A DNA stretch of 18,423 nt, from NCBI GenBank assembly GCA_016212245.1, contig JACRGU010000102.1, positions 1 to 18,423 on the forward strand, given 5' to 3'. Within the stretch, counting starts at the first letter, position 1, and the number at the start of each line of letters is the position of its first letter. Positions 8,046 through 14,207 of the stretch are shown in pieces. The notes below the pieces were generated by a model. It saw nothing but the letters and a program-made list of their open reading frames with translations. It ran no database searches and had not been told where the DNA came from. The translations under genes and the position numbers were made by a program. Origin of the DNA: Nitrospirota bacterium. GTDB lineage: Bacteria > Nitrospirota > Thermodesulfovibrionia > Thermodesulfovibrionales > SM23-35.

Positions 8046-8687
8046 ATGGTTCTTATACAGGCTGCCCTTGATTTGTTAAGTATTGACAGAACACTTAAAG
8101 TCGCCTCGATGATATCTAATCATGTAGATATACTTGAGGCTGGTACTCCCCTTATAAAGTCCGAAGGCATCAGGGTAGTAGAAACCCTGCAAAAGAATTT
8201 TCAGGGGAAAGTAATCTTTGCTGATATGAAGATAATGGATGCTGGCGCCCTCGAGGCACGAATGGCCTTTGAGGCTGGTGCTGAAATGGTCAGCGTGTGT
8301 GCACAGGCATCAATGGAGACTGTTATAGAAGTCACCAAAGAGGCCAGGAGATGGAATAAGAGAGTTGTAGTTGATCTTATAGGTGCAGATGACTGGATTT
8401 TAAAGGCAAAAGAGTTAAAACATCTATCTCCTGATTATTTCTGTATCCATACAGCCCTGGATGAACAGATTAAAGGAAAGAGGCCATTTGAAGGCCTCGA
8501 AGGCTTTGTCAGGGAAATACATTTACCATATTGCATTGCAGGCGGTATAAAACCTTCGGACATCCCTGCTATAATGCCCTATGGACCTTCGATTATCATA
8601 GTGGGAGGGTATATCACAAAGGCAGAAGACCCAGGGGATGCTGCAAAGGCAATTAAAGAGGCGATTGAGGGTTGGAGGCGTATATGA
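8046..8687 (+). CDS. hxlA: 3-hexulose-6-phosphate synthase
   Basis: Catalyses the reversible aldol condensation of ribulose 5-phosphate with formaldehyde to give hexulose 6-phosphate. It can fix or detoxify formaldehyde, or in reverse supply ribulose 5-phosphate where the oxidative pentose phosphate pathway is missing. The 213-residue protein has the OMP-decarboxylase-like barrel: IQAALDLLSIDRTLKVA at the N-terminus, DILEAGTPLIKSEG at about 28-41, the signature ADMKIMDAG at 59-67 with D60, K62 and D65, VVVDLIGADD at about 107-116, CIAGGIKP and IIVGGYIT. The ATG at 8046 follows a consensus promoter with almost no leader. Its TGA overlaps the hxlB ATG (ATGA), so the two are translated together. 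Confidence 0.94.
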   Translation: MVLIQAALDLLSIDRTLKVASMISNHVDILEAGTPLIKSEGIRVVETLQKNFQGKVIFADMKIMDAGALEARMAFEAGAEMVSVCAQASMETVIEVTKEARRWNKRVVVDLIGADDWILKAKELKHLSPDYFCIHTALDEQIKGKRPFEGLEGFVREIHLPYCIAGGIKPSDIPAIMPYGPSIIIVGGYITKAEDPGDAAKAIKEAIEGWRRI

Positions 8688-9250
8688 ACTATTATCCTTT
8701 TATATTAGGGAAGATTAAAGAGGTTACGGATAAAATTCCAGATAGGGACTTTGAGAGGTTCATTAATTTCATTCTCAAGTCGCCCAGGATATATATAATC
8801 GGCGCAGGTCGTTCAGGCCTTGTTGCAAGGGCATTTGGCATGCGCCTCGTTCACCTGAGGAAGAAGGTCTTTATAGTCGGTGAAACCATTACCCCTGCAA
8901 TGAGGAAGGGAGACACATTAATTGCTGTTTCAGGTTCTGGAAAGACTACGTGGGTTATTGAGACAGCGAAGGCATCGAAAGGGCTCGGTGGGAAAGTGGC
9001 AGCGATTACCTGGGATAAGGACTCTAATCTTGCGAGGCTCGCTGACATTGTTGTTCTTATCAAATCAGAACCCATACACAGGGAGGTAACAGGTTATACT
9101 ACCAGAGAACTCATTGGTCTTCCACCACCTCCGCTGGGCTCACTTTTTGAGATCTCAACCCTTATCTTTTTTGAGGCCTGTGTGCTTGAATTAATGAATC
9201 GCCTCGGCATAGAAGAGGAAGAGATGAAAAAAATCCATGCTAACCTGTAA
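8684..9250 (+). CDS. hxlB: 6-phospho-3-hexuloisomerase
   Basis: Isomerises hexulose 6-phosphate to fructose 6-phosphate, the partner reaction to HxlA. A SIS (sugar isomerase) domain is clear: IYIIGAGRSGLVARAF at about 36-51, VGETITPAMRKGDTLIAVSGSGKT at about 65-88 (the SGSG loop binds phosphate) and KVAAITWDKDSNLARLAD at about 104-121. I chose the ATG at 8684, giving 188 residues, because GGAGG (8674-8678) is 5 nt upstream; a TTG at 8672 would run over that site. The four-base ATGA overlap with hxlA shows a two-gene operon. Its stop is one base from the aspS stop on the other strand, with no terminator hairpin between. Confidence 0.94.
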   Translation: MNYYPFILGKIKEVTDKIPDRDFERFINFILKSPRIYIIGAGRSGLVARAFGMRLVHLRKKVFIVGETITPAMRKGDTLIAVSGSGKTTWVIETAKASKGLGGKVAAITWDKDSNLARLADIVVLIKSEPIHREVTGYTTRELIGLPPPPLGSLFEISTLIFFEACVLELMNRLGIEEEEMKKIHANL

Positions 9251-9251
9251 T

Positions 9252-11054
9252 CTATTCTATCGGCACATCTGTCTTGATATAAAGCTCTTTTAGCTGTCTT
9301 GGCTCGACTGCTGATGGTGTGCCACTCAGAAGGCAGAATGCCTTCTGAGTCTTTGGAAATGCGATCACATCTCTAATAGATGTTGCACCAACCATAATCA
9401 TTACAAGCCTGTCAAGCCCGAGTGCAATCCCTCCATGCGGAGGCGCACCATATTCAAGTGCATCCAGTAAGAACCCGAATTTCATCCTCGCTTCTTCCTC
9501 GGATATCCTTAGAAGCTCAAACATCTTTTTCTGTAATTCACGCCTGTAGATACGGATGCTTCCACCTCCTATCTCATAGCCGTTGAGAACAATGTCATAT
9601 GCCTTTGCCTTTATATCAGTGAACAGTGAACGGTGAACAGTGAACAGTTCAGAATTAGAGGTATCTACAGAAAGCAATTTTTCTATATCCTCATCAACTG
9701 GTGATGTGAATGGGTGGTGCATTGCCTCAAATCGGACTTCTTCATCATTCCATTCGAGGAGTGGAAAATCTGTAATCCAGACAAACTTATATCCCGACCC
9801 TATCAGGTTCAGTCTTTTCCCGAGCTCAAGTCTCAGCCTGCTTAACACATTATGGACAACCTTCTCCTTATCAGCCACAAAGAGCATCAAATCCCCCTCC
9901 TCTGCATCAAGTCTCGGAACCATCTGTCTCAGAATCTCCTTAGGGAAGAACTTTGCTATCGGAGATTCAAACCCGTTTTTTACCTTTATCCATGCAAGCC
10001 CTTTTGCGCCAAAAGACTCTGCCTCTTCTGTAAGCAGATCTATCTCTTTTCTCGAAAGACCTGCCATGCCTTTGCCATTAATTGCCTTTACCCTTCCACC
10101 CGACTGGATGGCATCTAAGAATACCTTGAATGAACCTTTTTCTGATAGGTCAACCATGTCTTTGAGTTCAAGACCAAATCTTAAATCAGGTTTGTCAGTA
10201 CCGAACCTCTCCATTGTCTCATGGAAACTCAGTCTTTCAAATGGTGTCTCGAGCTTTACACTGAGGACCTCTTTAAAGAGCCTTTTCATCATGCCCTCTA
10301 TGACCTCTATGACATCTTCTCTATCCGCAAAGGACATCTCGAGATCAACCTGTGTGAATTCAGGCTGCCGATCTGCACGCAGGTCTTCATCTCTGAAACA
10401 CTTCACAATCTGGAAATACTTCTCAAAACCAGAGACCATCAATATCTGTTTGAGGAGTTGCGGTGATTGAGGTAGTGCATAGAAGCATCCTAAATTCAGA
10501 CGGCTCGGCACAAGATAGTCCCTTGCACCTTCCGGAGTAGATTTTGTAAGCACAGGTGTCTCTATCTCAAGAAATCCTTTTTCATCAAAATAGTCTCTGA
10601 TAACCTTTGTGACCGTATGTCTTATAATTAGATTTTTTTGCATCTCAGGCCTTCTCAAATCAAGATACCTGTGTTTGAGTCTCAATGCCTCGGATGCATC
10701 AGCAGCATCTTCTATACCGAAGGGTAAAGGAGCTGACTCATTCAAGACCTCAAGTTTATTTACATACATCTCGACCATACCTGTTGGGATATTTGGATTT
10801 TCAGTGCCATCAGGTCTTTTCCTGATTTCACCTGAGACAGAGACTACATATTCACTCCTCAGGTCATGTGCAAGCTCATGTGCATCGCCTGATACATCAG
10901 GGCTGAAGACTACCTGTAATATCCCGCTTCTGTCACGTAAATCTACAAATATAAGTCCACCGTGGTCCCTCCGCCTGAAGACCCATCCACACAGCGTAAG
11001 GGGTAAACCTATATCAGATTCTCTTATCTCACCGCATCCTTTATCACGAATCAT
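9252..11054 (-). CDS. aspS: Aspartyl-tRNA synthetase, bacterial type, probably non-discriminating
   Basis: Charges tRNA with aspartate in the cytoplasm. The 600-residue protein has the N-terminal anticodon-binding OB domain (LCGWVFRRRDHGGLIFVDLRD, about 21-41), class II motifs (LDLRRPEMQ; KCFRDEDLRADRQPEFTQ; GGIALGLDRLVMIM near the C-terminus) and the bacterial GAD insert. I chose the ATG at 11054, preceded by GGGGG 4 nt upstream; a TTG at 11078 would add eight non-conserved residues. Residue 31 is His in the RRRDHGG motif, as in non-discriminating enzymes such as that of Pseudomonas, while discriminating ones such as E. coli have Leu. It may therefore also charge tRNA-Asn with Asp for GatCAB to amidate. 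A heptamer array gives extra residues near SVDTSNSELFTVHRSLF. Lies downstream of rluB. Confidence 0.96.
   Translation of the reverse strand: MIRDKGCGEIRESDIGLPLTLCGWVFRRRDHGGLIFVDLRDRSGILQVVFSPDVSGDAHELAHDLRSEYVVSVSGEIRKRPDGTENPNIPTGMVEMYVNKLEVLNESAPLPFGIEDAADASEALRLKHRYLDLRRPEMQKNLIIRHTVTKVIRDYFDEKGFLEIETPVLTKSTPEGARDYLVPSRLNLGCFYALPQSPQLLKQILMVSGFEKYFQIVKCFRDEDLRADRQPEFTQVDLEMSFADREDVIEVIEGMMKRLFKEVLSVKLETPFERLSFHETMERFGTDKPDLRFGLELKDMVDLSEKGSFKVFLDAIQSGGRVKAINGKGMAGLSRKEIDLLTEEAESFGAKGLAWIKVKNGFESPIAKFFPKEILRQMVPRLDAEEGDLMLFVADKEKVVHNVLSRLRLELGKRLNLIGSGYKFVWITDFPLLEWNDEEVRFEAMHHPFTSPVDEDIEKLLSVDTSNSELFTVHRSLFTDIKAKAYDIVLNGYEIGGGSIRIYRRELQKKMFELLRISEEEARMKFGFLLDALEYGAPPHGGIALGLDRLVMIMVGATSIRDVIAFPKTQKAFCLLSGTPSAVEPRQLKELYIKTDVPIE
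9617..9644. repeat. Heptamer array CAGTGAA x4 inside aspS
   Basis: Units CAGTGAA, CAGTGAA, CGGTGAA and CAGTGAA, then CAGTTCAG, are translated inside a surface region of AspRS shortly before the C-terminal catalytic motifs. Unit length and sequence resemble TAGTGAA in mnmA. The reading frame is intact. Confidence 0.9.
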
Positions 11055-11090
11055 GTAACCCCCATAAATTAAATTCAAAATGCAAAAAGC

Positions 11091-11135
11091 AAAATTAAAA
11101 ATTAAGGAATTCCTTTATTTTGAATTTTTAATTTT
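11091..11135. repeat. AT-rich inverted repeat at the end of rluB
   Basis: Perfect 13-bp arms AAAATTAAAAATT (11091-11103) and AATTTTTAATTTT (11123-11135) flank a loop containing the 12-bp palindrome AAGGAATTCCTT. The right arm and loop encode the last residues of RluB and its stop, so the C-terminal tail appears to be repeat-derived. It could weakly end transcription before aspS. Confidence 0.7.
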
Positions 11136-11893
11136 AAATTTTTATCTAATGCTTCATGTTTAATTTTACTTAGCTCCTCAGCAGAAAGATATCTATATGT
11201 CCCTGGTTCAAGCTCACCTATCTCAAGGCCATCAATCCTTATCCTCTTCAGTTTCAAGACTGGATGCCCTACATTCTCAAGTATCCTCCTTATCTGTCTT
11301 TTCTTCCCTTCATATATCGTCATCTCAAGCCATGAGTTATGCTCTGTCTTTCTAATTTTCCTTACCCCGTTAGAAAACTTCTTTCTAACGGGGCTTACCT
11401 TTGCAGGAGCTGTCATCACATATCCAAGCTTCACTCCTGTCCTTAATTTCTCTATCTCTTCTTCCCTGAGAATTCCCTTCACCTTGACAAGATATGTCTT
11501 TAATATTTTTTTTGACGGATGTAGAACTGCATGTGCAAAATCACCATCATTTGTTATTAAGAGCATTCCCTCAGAATTGTAATCCAGCCTTCCAACAGGA
11601 AAGACCCTGGACTTTATCTCTTTAAGAAAATCTTTTATCGTTGGCCTTCCCTCAGGGTCATAGAGTGATGTTACAACACCCCTCGGCTTATTGAATACGA
11701 GATAGACCTTTTTCTCAGGCCTTGTAAGGAGTTTCCTATCTAACTTGATATGGTCTCTATTAGGGTCTGCCTTCATACCAATGCTTGCAATCTGACCGTT
11801 GACAGTTACTCTTCCCTCAATAATAAGCTCCTCAGCCTTCCTCCTCGATGCAATACCCATCTCTGCAAGAATCTTCTGAAGCCGCTGTTCCAT
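11102..11893 (-). CDS. rluB: Ribosomal large subunit pseudouridine synthase (RluB/RsuA family)
   Basis: Converts uridine to pseudouridine in rRNA, most likely 23S. An S4 RNA-binding domain is at residues about 1-50 (MEQRLQKILAEMGIASRRKAE, GRVTVNG). The catalytic domain has VFNKPRGVVTS, the active-site GRLDYNSEGM with catalytic Asp104, LKTYLVKVKG and YEGKKRQIRRIL. Length is 263 residues with a normal ATG start. Residues about 167-178 (SPVRKKFSNGVR) are encoded by a perfect 12-bp palindrome and are an insertion in a loop between conserved segments. The same peptide occurs in the GvpF/L gene at 16639-17454. The tail (about 252-263) is encoded by an AT-rich inverted repeat. It lies 47 nt upstream of aspS. 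It could instead target 16S rRNA like RsuA. Confidence 0.92.
   Translation of the reverse strand: MEQRLQKILAEMGIASRRKAEELIIEGRVTVNGQIASIGMKADPNRDHIKLDRKLLTRPEKKVYLVFNKPRGVVTSLYDPEGRPTIKDFLKEIKSRVFPVGRLDYNSEGMLLITNDGDFAHAVLHPSKKILKTYLVKVKGILREEEIEKLRTGVKLGYVMTAPAKVSPVRKKFSNGVRKIRKTEHNSWLEMTIYEGKKRQIRRILENVGHPVLKLKRIRIDGLEIGELEPGTYRYLSAEELSKIKHEALDKNLKLKIQNKGIP
11365..11393. repeat. Coding palindrome CCCCGTTAGAAA (copy 1, in rluB)
   Basis: Perfect 12-bp arms CCCCGTTAGAAA and TTTCTAACGGGG around a 5-nt loop. It is translated in RluB as PVRKKFSNGV. A second copy at 16950-16978 in a GvpF/L gene is read in the same frame and orientation. Confidence 0.92.
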
Positions 11894-11965
11894 AGCTCAA
11901 AATGATAACATAAATGGCTTTATTATTGCCTTAACCTATAATTTAACTAAGATTACGCAAGGGTA

Positions 11966-12008
11966 GGAGTGTGTCTCCCCGGCTTTAGCCTTCCTCCTTT
12001 TAGGAAGG
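11966..12008. repeat. Three small adjacent palindromes between rluB and the gvp cluster
   Basis: GGAG/CTCC around TGTGT (11966-11978), GGCTTTAGCC (11981-11990) and CCTTCCT/AGGAAGG (11989-12008) are packed together. The last overlaps the stop codon of the 235-aa gene. There is no T run, so it is not a standard intrinsic terminator. It may mark the end of the gvp transcript. The remaining gap up to rluB is AT-rich and shows no other clear feature. Confidence 0.5.
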
Positions 12009-12707
12009 GTAGGGCTTACAGACTAAGAGCTGAGGGTGTTCCACGATATATGCAGTTAATTCCTCAAATCTCTTAGTGTCGCCTTTACCATGGAGAAGGG
12101 ATTTCTGATATTCCCTTATCTTTTTTGTGTCTTTTAGCTCTTTTACCCGTATATCCCTGGCGAGTTTTGGAATTATATTATGGCAGGCACCTATAAATAA
12201 GATTCCAGTTTCTCCCTGATTTAATGTTTCATTTATCCTGTTGGCTATAAATCTATCTCTTTTCCTGAGTAACCCATTTTTAATCAATCTGTATTTTAAA
12301 TAGGATAACAATTTTTCACTTAAAGTCCTGGCATTAATTATCTTAAGAAACCAGTCCCTCTCTTTCTTAACTAAAGAGAAATCCTCGGTTTTTACTAAGA
12401 TAGCACCTCTCTGGATGAGCTTCGATATAATTTCATAATTTTTGCTGCCGCTCTTCAGCCCCTCATCAAGTATCTTCTGGCCCATAGCTCCATCTGCAAC
12501 CATTCCATCCTGATATACCTTAAAGTTAGATACCTCTAATTTCTCAAAATATTTGTTTATTGAATCCCAGAAGCCATTCACTGTCTCCACGTGCCTTTCC
12601 CAGACCTTCTCTCCTAAGCTGGCAATACCCCTTTTTGCTACATCTGAAGCTAAGGACCCGAGGTCAACATCCATATGGATAATGGGGACATAAATAAGGG
12701 TTCTCAT
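12000..12707 (-). CDS. Uncharacterised 235-aa protein at the end of the gvp cluster
   Basis: I do not recognise this family. It starts with a hydrophobic strand and His (MRTLIYVPIIHMDVDLGSLA), has KVYQDGMVADG at about 64-74, RGAILVKTEDFSLVKKERD at about 99-117, a basic stretch LIKNGLLRKRDRF, and a second hydrophobic strand with Cys and His, GILFIGACHNIIPKLARDI, at about 167-185. Two histidines at strand ends recall TraB/ChaN/Ere-like folds, but this is only a resemblance. No signal peptide or membrane helix is seen. Its ATG lies 1 nt after the gvpJ stop, so it is co-transcribed and probably coupled to gvpJ. A role in gas vesicle formation or its control is inferred from position alone. Confidence 0.7.
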   Translation of the reverse strand: MRTLIYVPIIHMDVDLGSLASDVAKRGIASLGEKVWERHVETVNGFWDSINKYFEKLEVSNFKVYQDGMVADGAMGQKILDEGLKSGSKNYEIISKLIQRGAILVKTEDFSLVKKERDWFLKIINARTLSEKLLSYLKYRLIKNGLLRKRDRFIANRINETLNQGETGILFIGACHNIIPKLARDIRVKELKDTKKIREYQKSLLHGKGDTKRFEELTAYIVEHPQLLVCKPYPS

Positions 12708-12708
12708 T

Positions 12709-12981
12709 CTATGCTTCGCTTTTTAATCTCTTAATCTCTTCTTCAAGTTCTTCGATCTTCGCCTTTGAGGATAGATAGGAGTCTGTCTGCCACCAATTTA
12801 TTCCCATCTCCATTGCCTTATCTACAGAAGCAACCAATAACCTTATCTTTATTGTTAAAAGTTCAATATCGGCAATCCTAATCTGGATATCTCCAGCAAT
12901 TACAATTCCCTTGTCTAATACTCGCTCTAAAATGTCAGCCAGATTGGTAGCTTCTATTGCATGTGCCATTCGTTCAGCCAT
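12709..12981 (-). CDS. gvpJ: Gas vesicle protein GvpJ
   Basis: Minor gas vesicle shell protein of the GvpA/J/S/M family, needed for nucleation or shaping of the vesicle. Residues 14-54 form the conserved shell fold (ADILERVLDKGIVIAG, DIQIRIADIELLTIK, IRLLVASVDKA). The following MGINWWQTDSYLSSK is characteristic of GvpJ as known from Bacillus, not of the major protein GvpA. A charged helical tail (IEELEEEIKRLKSEA, 76-90) is probably a short coiled coil. I start at the ATG at 12981 (90 residues) because AGGAGGG lies just upstream; the longer frame to 13056 reads through repeats. The gap upstream contains a heptamer array and a palindromic repeat. Confidence 0.93.
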   Translation of the reverse strand: MAERMAHAIEATNLADILERVLDKGIVIAGDIQIRIADIELLTIKIRLLVASVDKAMEMGINWWQTDSYLSSKAKIEELEEEIKRLKSEA

Positions 12982-13002
12982 AATAACCCTCCTTTCGTAA
13001 TT

Positions 13003-13030
13003 CCAAAATCCAAATCCCAAAATCCAAATA
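13003..13030. repeat. Heptamer array CCAAAAT/CCAAATC upstream of gvpJ
   Basis: Four units (CCAAAAT, CCAAATC, CCAAAAT, CCAAATA) lie between the gvpJ ribosome site and the palindromic element. A similar decayed run (CCAAATT, TCAAATT, CCAAATA) lies at 15029-15049 upstream of gvpL. Confidence 0.75.
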
Positions 13031-13051
13031 AAATCCAACTGCCCCCTTACC

Positions 13052-13190
13052 GTCATTCCTGCGAAAGCAGGAATCTATACCTTTGCAGCGGTAGACTCCA
13101 GCAGGAATCGAGACATTATCCACAAGTACTTTCATACAAATCATTCCATACCAATATCCTCTCTGGATTCCCGCTTGCGCGGGAATGACA
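13052..13190. repeat. Palindromic repeat element with outer TCATTCC/GGAATGA arms
   Basis: The ends carry hairpins ATTCCTGC/GCAGGAAT around GAAA (13055-13074) and ATTCCCGC/GCGGGAAT around TTGC (13167-13186), with GTCATTCC and GGAATGAC at the outer edges. The same end motif forms part of the element at 15066-15257. This is a very common dispersed-repeat motif in bacteria. It fills the gap between gvpJ and the small Cys gene. Confidence 0.75.
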
Positions 13191-13215
13191 GAACTGGTGC
13201 AAATTTTCTTTTATT

Positions 13216-13243
13216 TATCATTTGAGATTTGTCATTTGTCATT
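13216..13243. repeat. Heptamer array TGTCATT-like, downstream of the small Cys gene
   Basis: Units TATCATT, TGAGATT, TGTCATT and TGTCATT lie in the gap between the end of the 87-aa gene and the palindromic element at 13052-13190. Confidence 0.6.
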
Positions 13244-13246
13244 AAA

Positions 13247-13510
13247 CTATGCCAGTTTTTTTGCCTTTATAATTAATCCTGCTGTTTTCTTGCGCAAATT
13301 TGCAATGAAATGGCAACTCTTGCAGTCTAATCTTTCTTTATCATAATCCGGACAAAAAAGAAGCACGTCTACTTCTCTCTGTAATTCTTCAGCAAATCTT
13401 GCCTTCTCCAGCACCCCTTTAGCCTTATTAATTTTATCCGTAATATCCTTTATCACAGGTTCCTGTTTTTGAAATGTTGGACAGCTTATTCTGGATTTAT
13501 TCTCTTCCAC
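13247..13510 (-). CDS. Small Cys-containing protein within the gvp cluster, unknown
   Basis: An 87-residue protein I do not recognise. It starts with GTG at 13510, with GAGG about 10 nt upstream. The N-terminal half is a charged, probably helical stretch (about 17-50). The C-terminal half has four cysteines in total with C10, C53 (LFCPDYD), C63 and C66 (DCKSCHF), then a basic helix to the end. The CxxC pair could bind zinc or an iron-sulfur cluster or form a disulfide. No signal peptide is present. It sits between gvpS-gvpK and gvpJ on the same strand, so it is part of the gas vesicle operon by position. Its coding character is supported by a ribosome site and by the clean end at 13247, but I have no homology to lean on. 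Confidence 0.6.
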   Translation of the reverse strand: MEENKSRISCPTFQKQEPVIKDITDKINKAKGVLEKARFAEELQREVDVLLFCPDYDKERLDCKSCHFIANLRKKTAGLIIKAKKLA

Positions 13511-13545
13511 CTTAAAATACCTCTTTCATCTTCCCCTCACCCTAA

Positions 13546-13568
13546 CCCTCTCCCGCAAGGGGAGAGGG
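13546..13568. repeat. Hairpin repeat CCCTCTCCC/GGGAGAGGG between gvpS-gvpK and the small Cys gene
   Basis: Perfect 9-bp arms around a short loop, preceded by CCCTCACCCTAA. This is a widespread intergenic repeat motif in bacteria. It might trim or attenuate the gvp transcript, but it has no T run. Confidence 0.6.
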
Positions 13569-13580
13569 GATATTTAGGGA

Positions 13581-14204
13581 TTACATCAAATTCCCAAGAG
13601 GACCTAAATCTAAATTCAGCTCTTCATCCTCGATGCCAAAAATAGCCTGAATCTCCTTTATCTTCGTCTTAACTGCCTTAAGAGACAATCCTAATTTTTG
13701 AATCTCTGCAGGGGAAAGCGTCCCCCTCTTTAACCTTCTGAAGGCTTCTTTCTCCATAAGCTTTCTTATCAATTCAACAAGGGCTAAAACTAGTTTAGCT
13801 ATACCTTGCTCTGCCTTTTTAGGATTACCCAGATCAATGAGTTTAGGAATATTTTCTTCTGCCTTTCTTATCTCCCTTTGCAACCTCTCTATATACTCTA
13901 TATCTTCGGGAGTAAACCCCGCACCGAGTTTGCTCTGGTGCGGGGTAAATTCTTTATCCGGATTACTAAAACTCCTGCCTGATAACTCCTCTGCCTTAGA
14001 AATAGATGTAAGGAGAAGTCTCAGGCCTAAAAAGACAAGGTCTACATCTGCTACCCTTATTACTACATCTCCATTGATAACCGCCCCTTTTTCTAATACT
14101 GTATCTAAGGCCTCAACAAGGGTTACCCTTTCAGATGCAGGAGCCCTTCCCATGGGACCTATTATGCTGGTATCAGGGGTTTTGATTGTAGGATGTTTTG
14201 CCAT
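13581..14204 (-). CDS. GvpS-GvpK fusion gas vesicle protein
   Basis: Two gas vesicle proteins in one 207-residue chain. Residues about 25-75 are a GvpA/J/S-family shell domain; VTLVEALDTVLEKG, GDVVIRVADVDLVFLGLRLLL resembles GvpS more than GvpJ. Residues about 125-207 are GvpK: AEQGIAKLVLALVELIRKLMEKEAFRRL, GTLSPAEIQKLGLSL and the terminal ELNLDLGPLGNL. In Bacillus, gvpS and gvpK are adjacent separate genes, so this looks like a fusion of neighbours. The linker (about 84-99, EFTPHQSKLGAGFTPE) is encoded by the ACCCCGCACC palindrome at 13916-13946. The ATG is 3 nt after the gvpL stop with no strong ribosome site, so coupling is likely. The protein would act at vesicle nucleation; the N-terminal 24 residues are unlike either family. 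Confidence 0.9.
   Translation of the reverse strand: MAKHPTIKTPDTSIIGPMGRAPASERVTLVEALDTVLEKGAVINGDVVIRVADVDLVFLGLRLLLTSISKAEELSGRSFSNPDKEFTPHQSKLGAGFTPEDIEYIERLQREIRKAEENIPKLIDLGNPKKAEQGIAKLVLALVELIRKLMEKEAFRRLKRGTLSPAEIQKLGLSLKAVKTKIKEIQAIFGIEDEELNLDLGPLGNLM
13916..13946. repeat. Palindrome (ACCCCRCACC family, copy 3) at the GvpS/GvpK junction
   Basis: Perfect 10-bp arms ACCCCGCACC and GGTGCGGGGT around an 11-nt loop. It is translated in frame in the linker of the fusion protein. Confidence 0.9.
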
Positions 14205-14207
14205 AGT

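Noticed and set aside
9640..10470. 276-aa open frame on the plus strand
   Set aside because: It lies entirely antisense to conserved aspS codons, is rich in Ser and Leu as shadows are, and shows no family motif.
12709..12981. GvpJ gene as the major shell protein GvpA
   Set aside because: The AGD loop and the GINWWQTD segment are GvpJ features, and the family's VIDAW-type GvpA core is absent.
13057..13190. A small gene in the gap upstream of gvpJ
   Set aside because: The sequence is accounted for by a palindromic repeat with no ribosome site and no protein-like composition.
13304..13324. CKSCH in the 87-aa protein as a cytochrome c haem site
   Set aside because: It matches CxxCH, but the protein has no signal peptide or membrane anchor for export, so haem attachment is unlikely.
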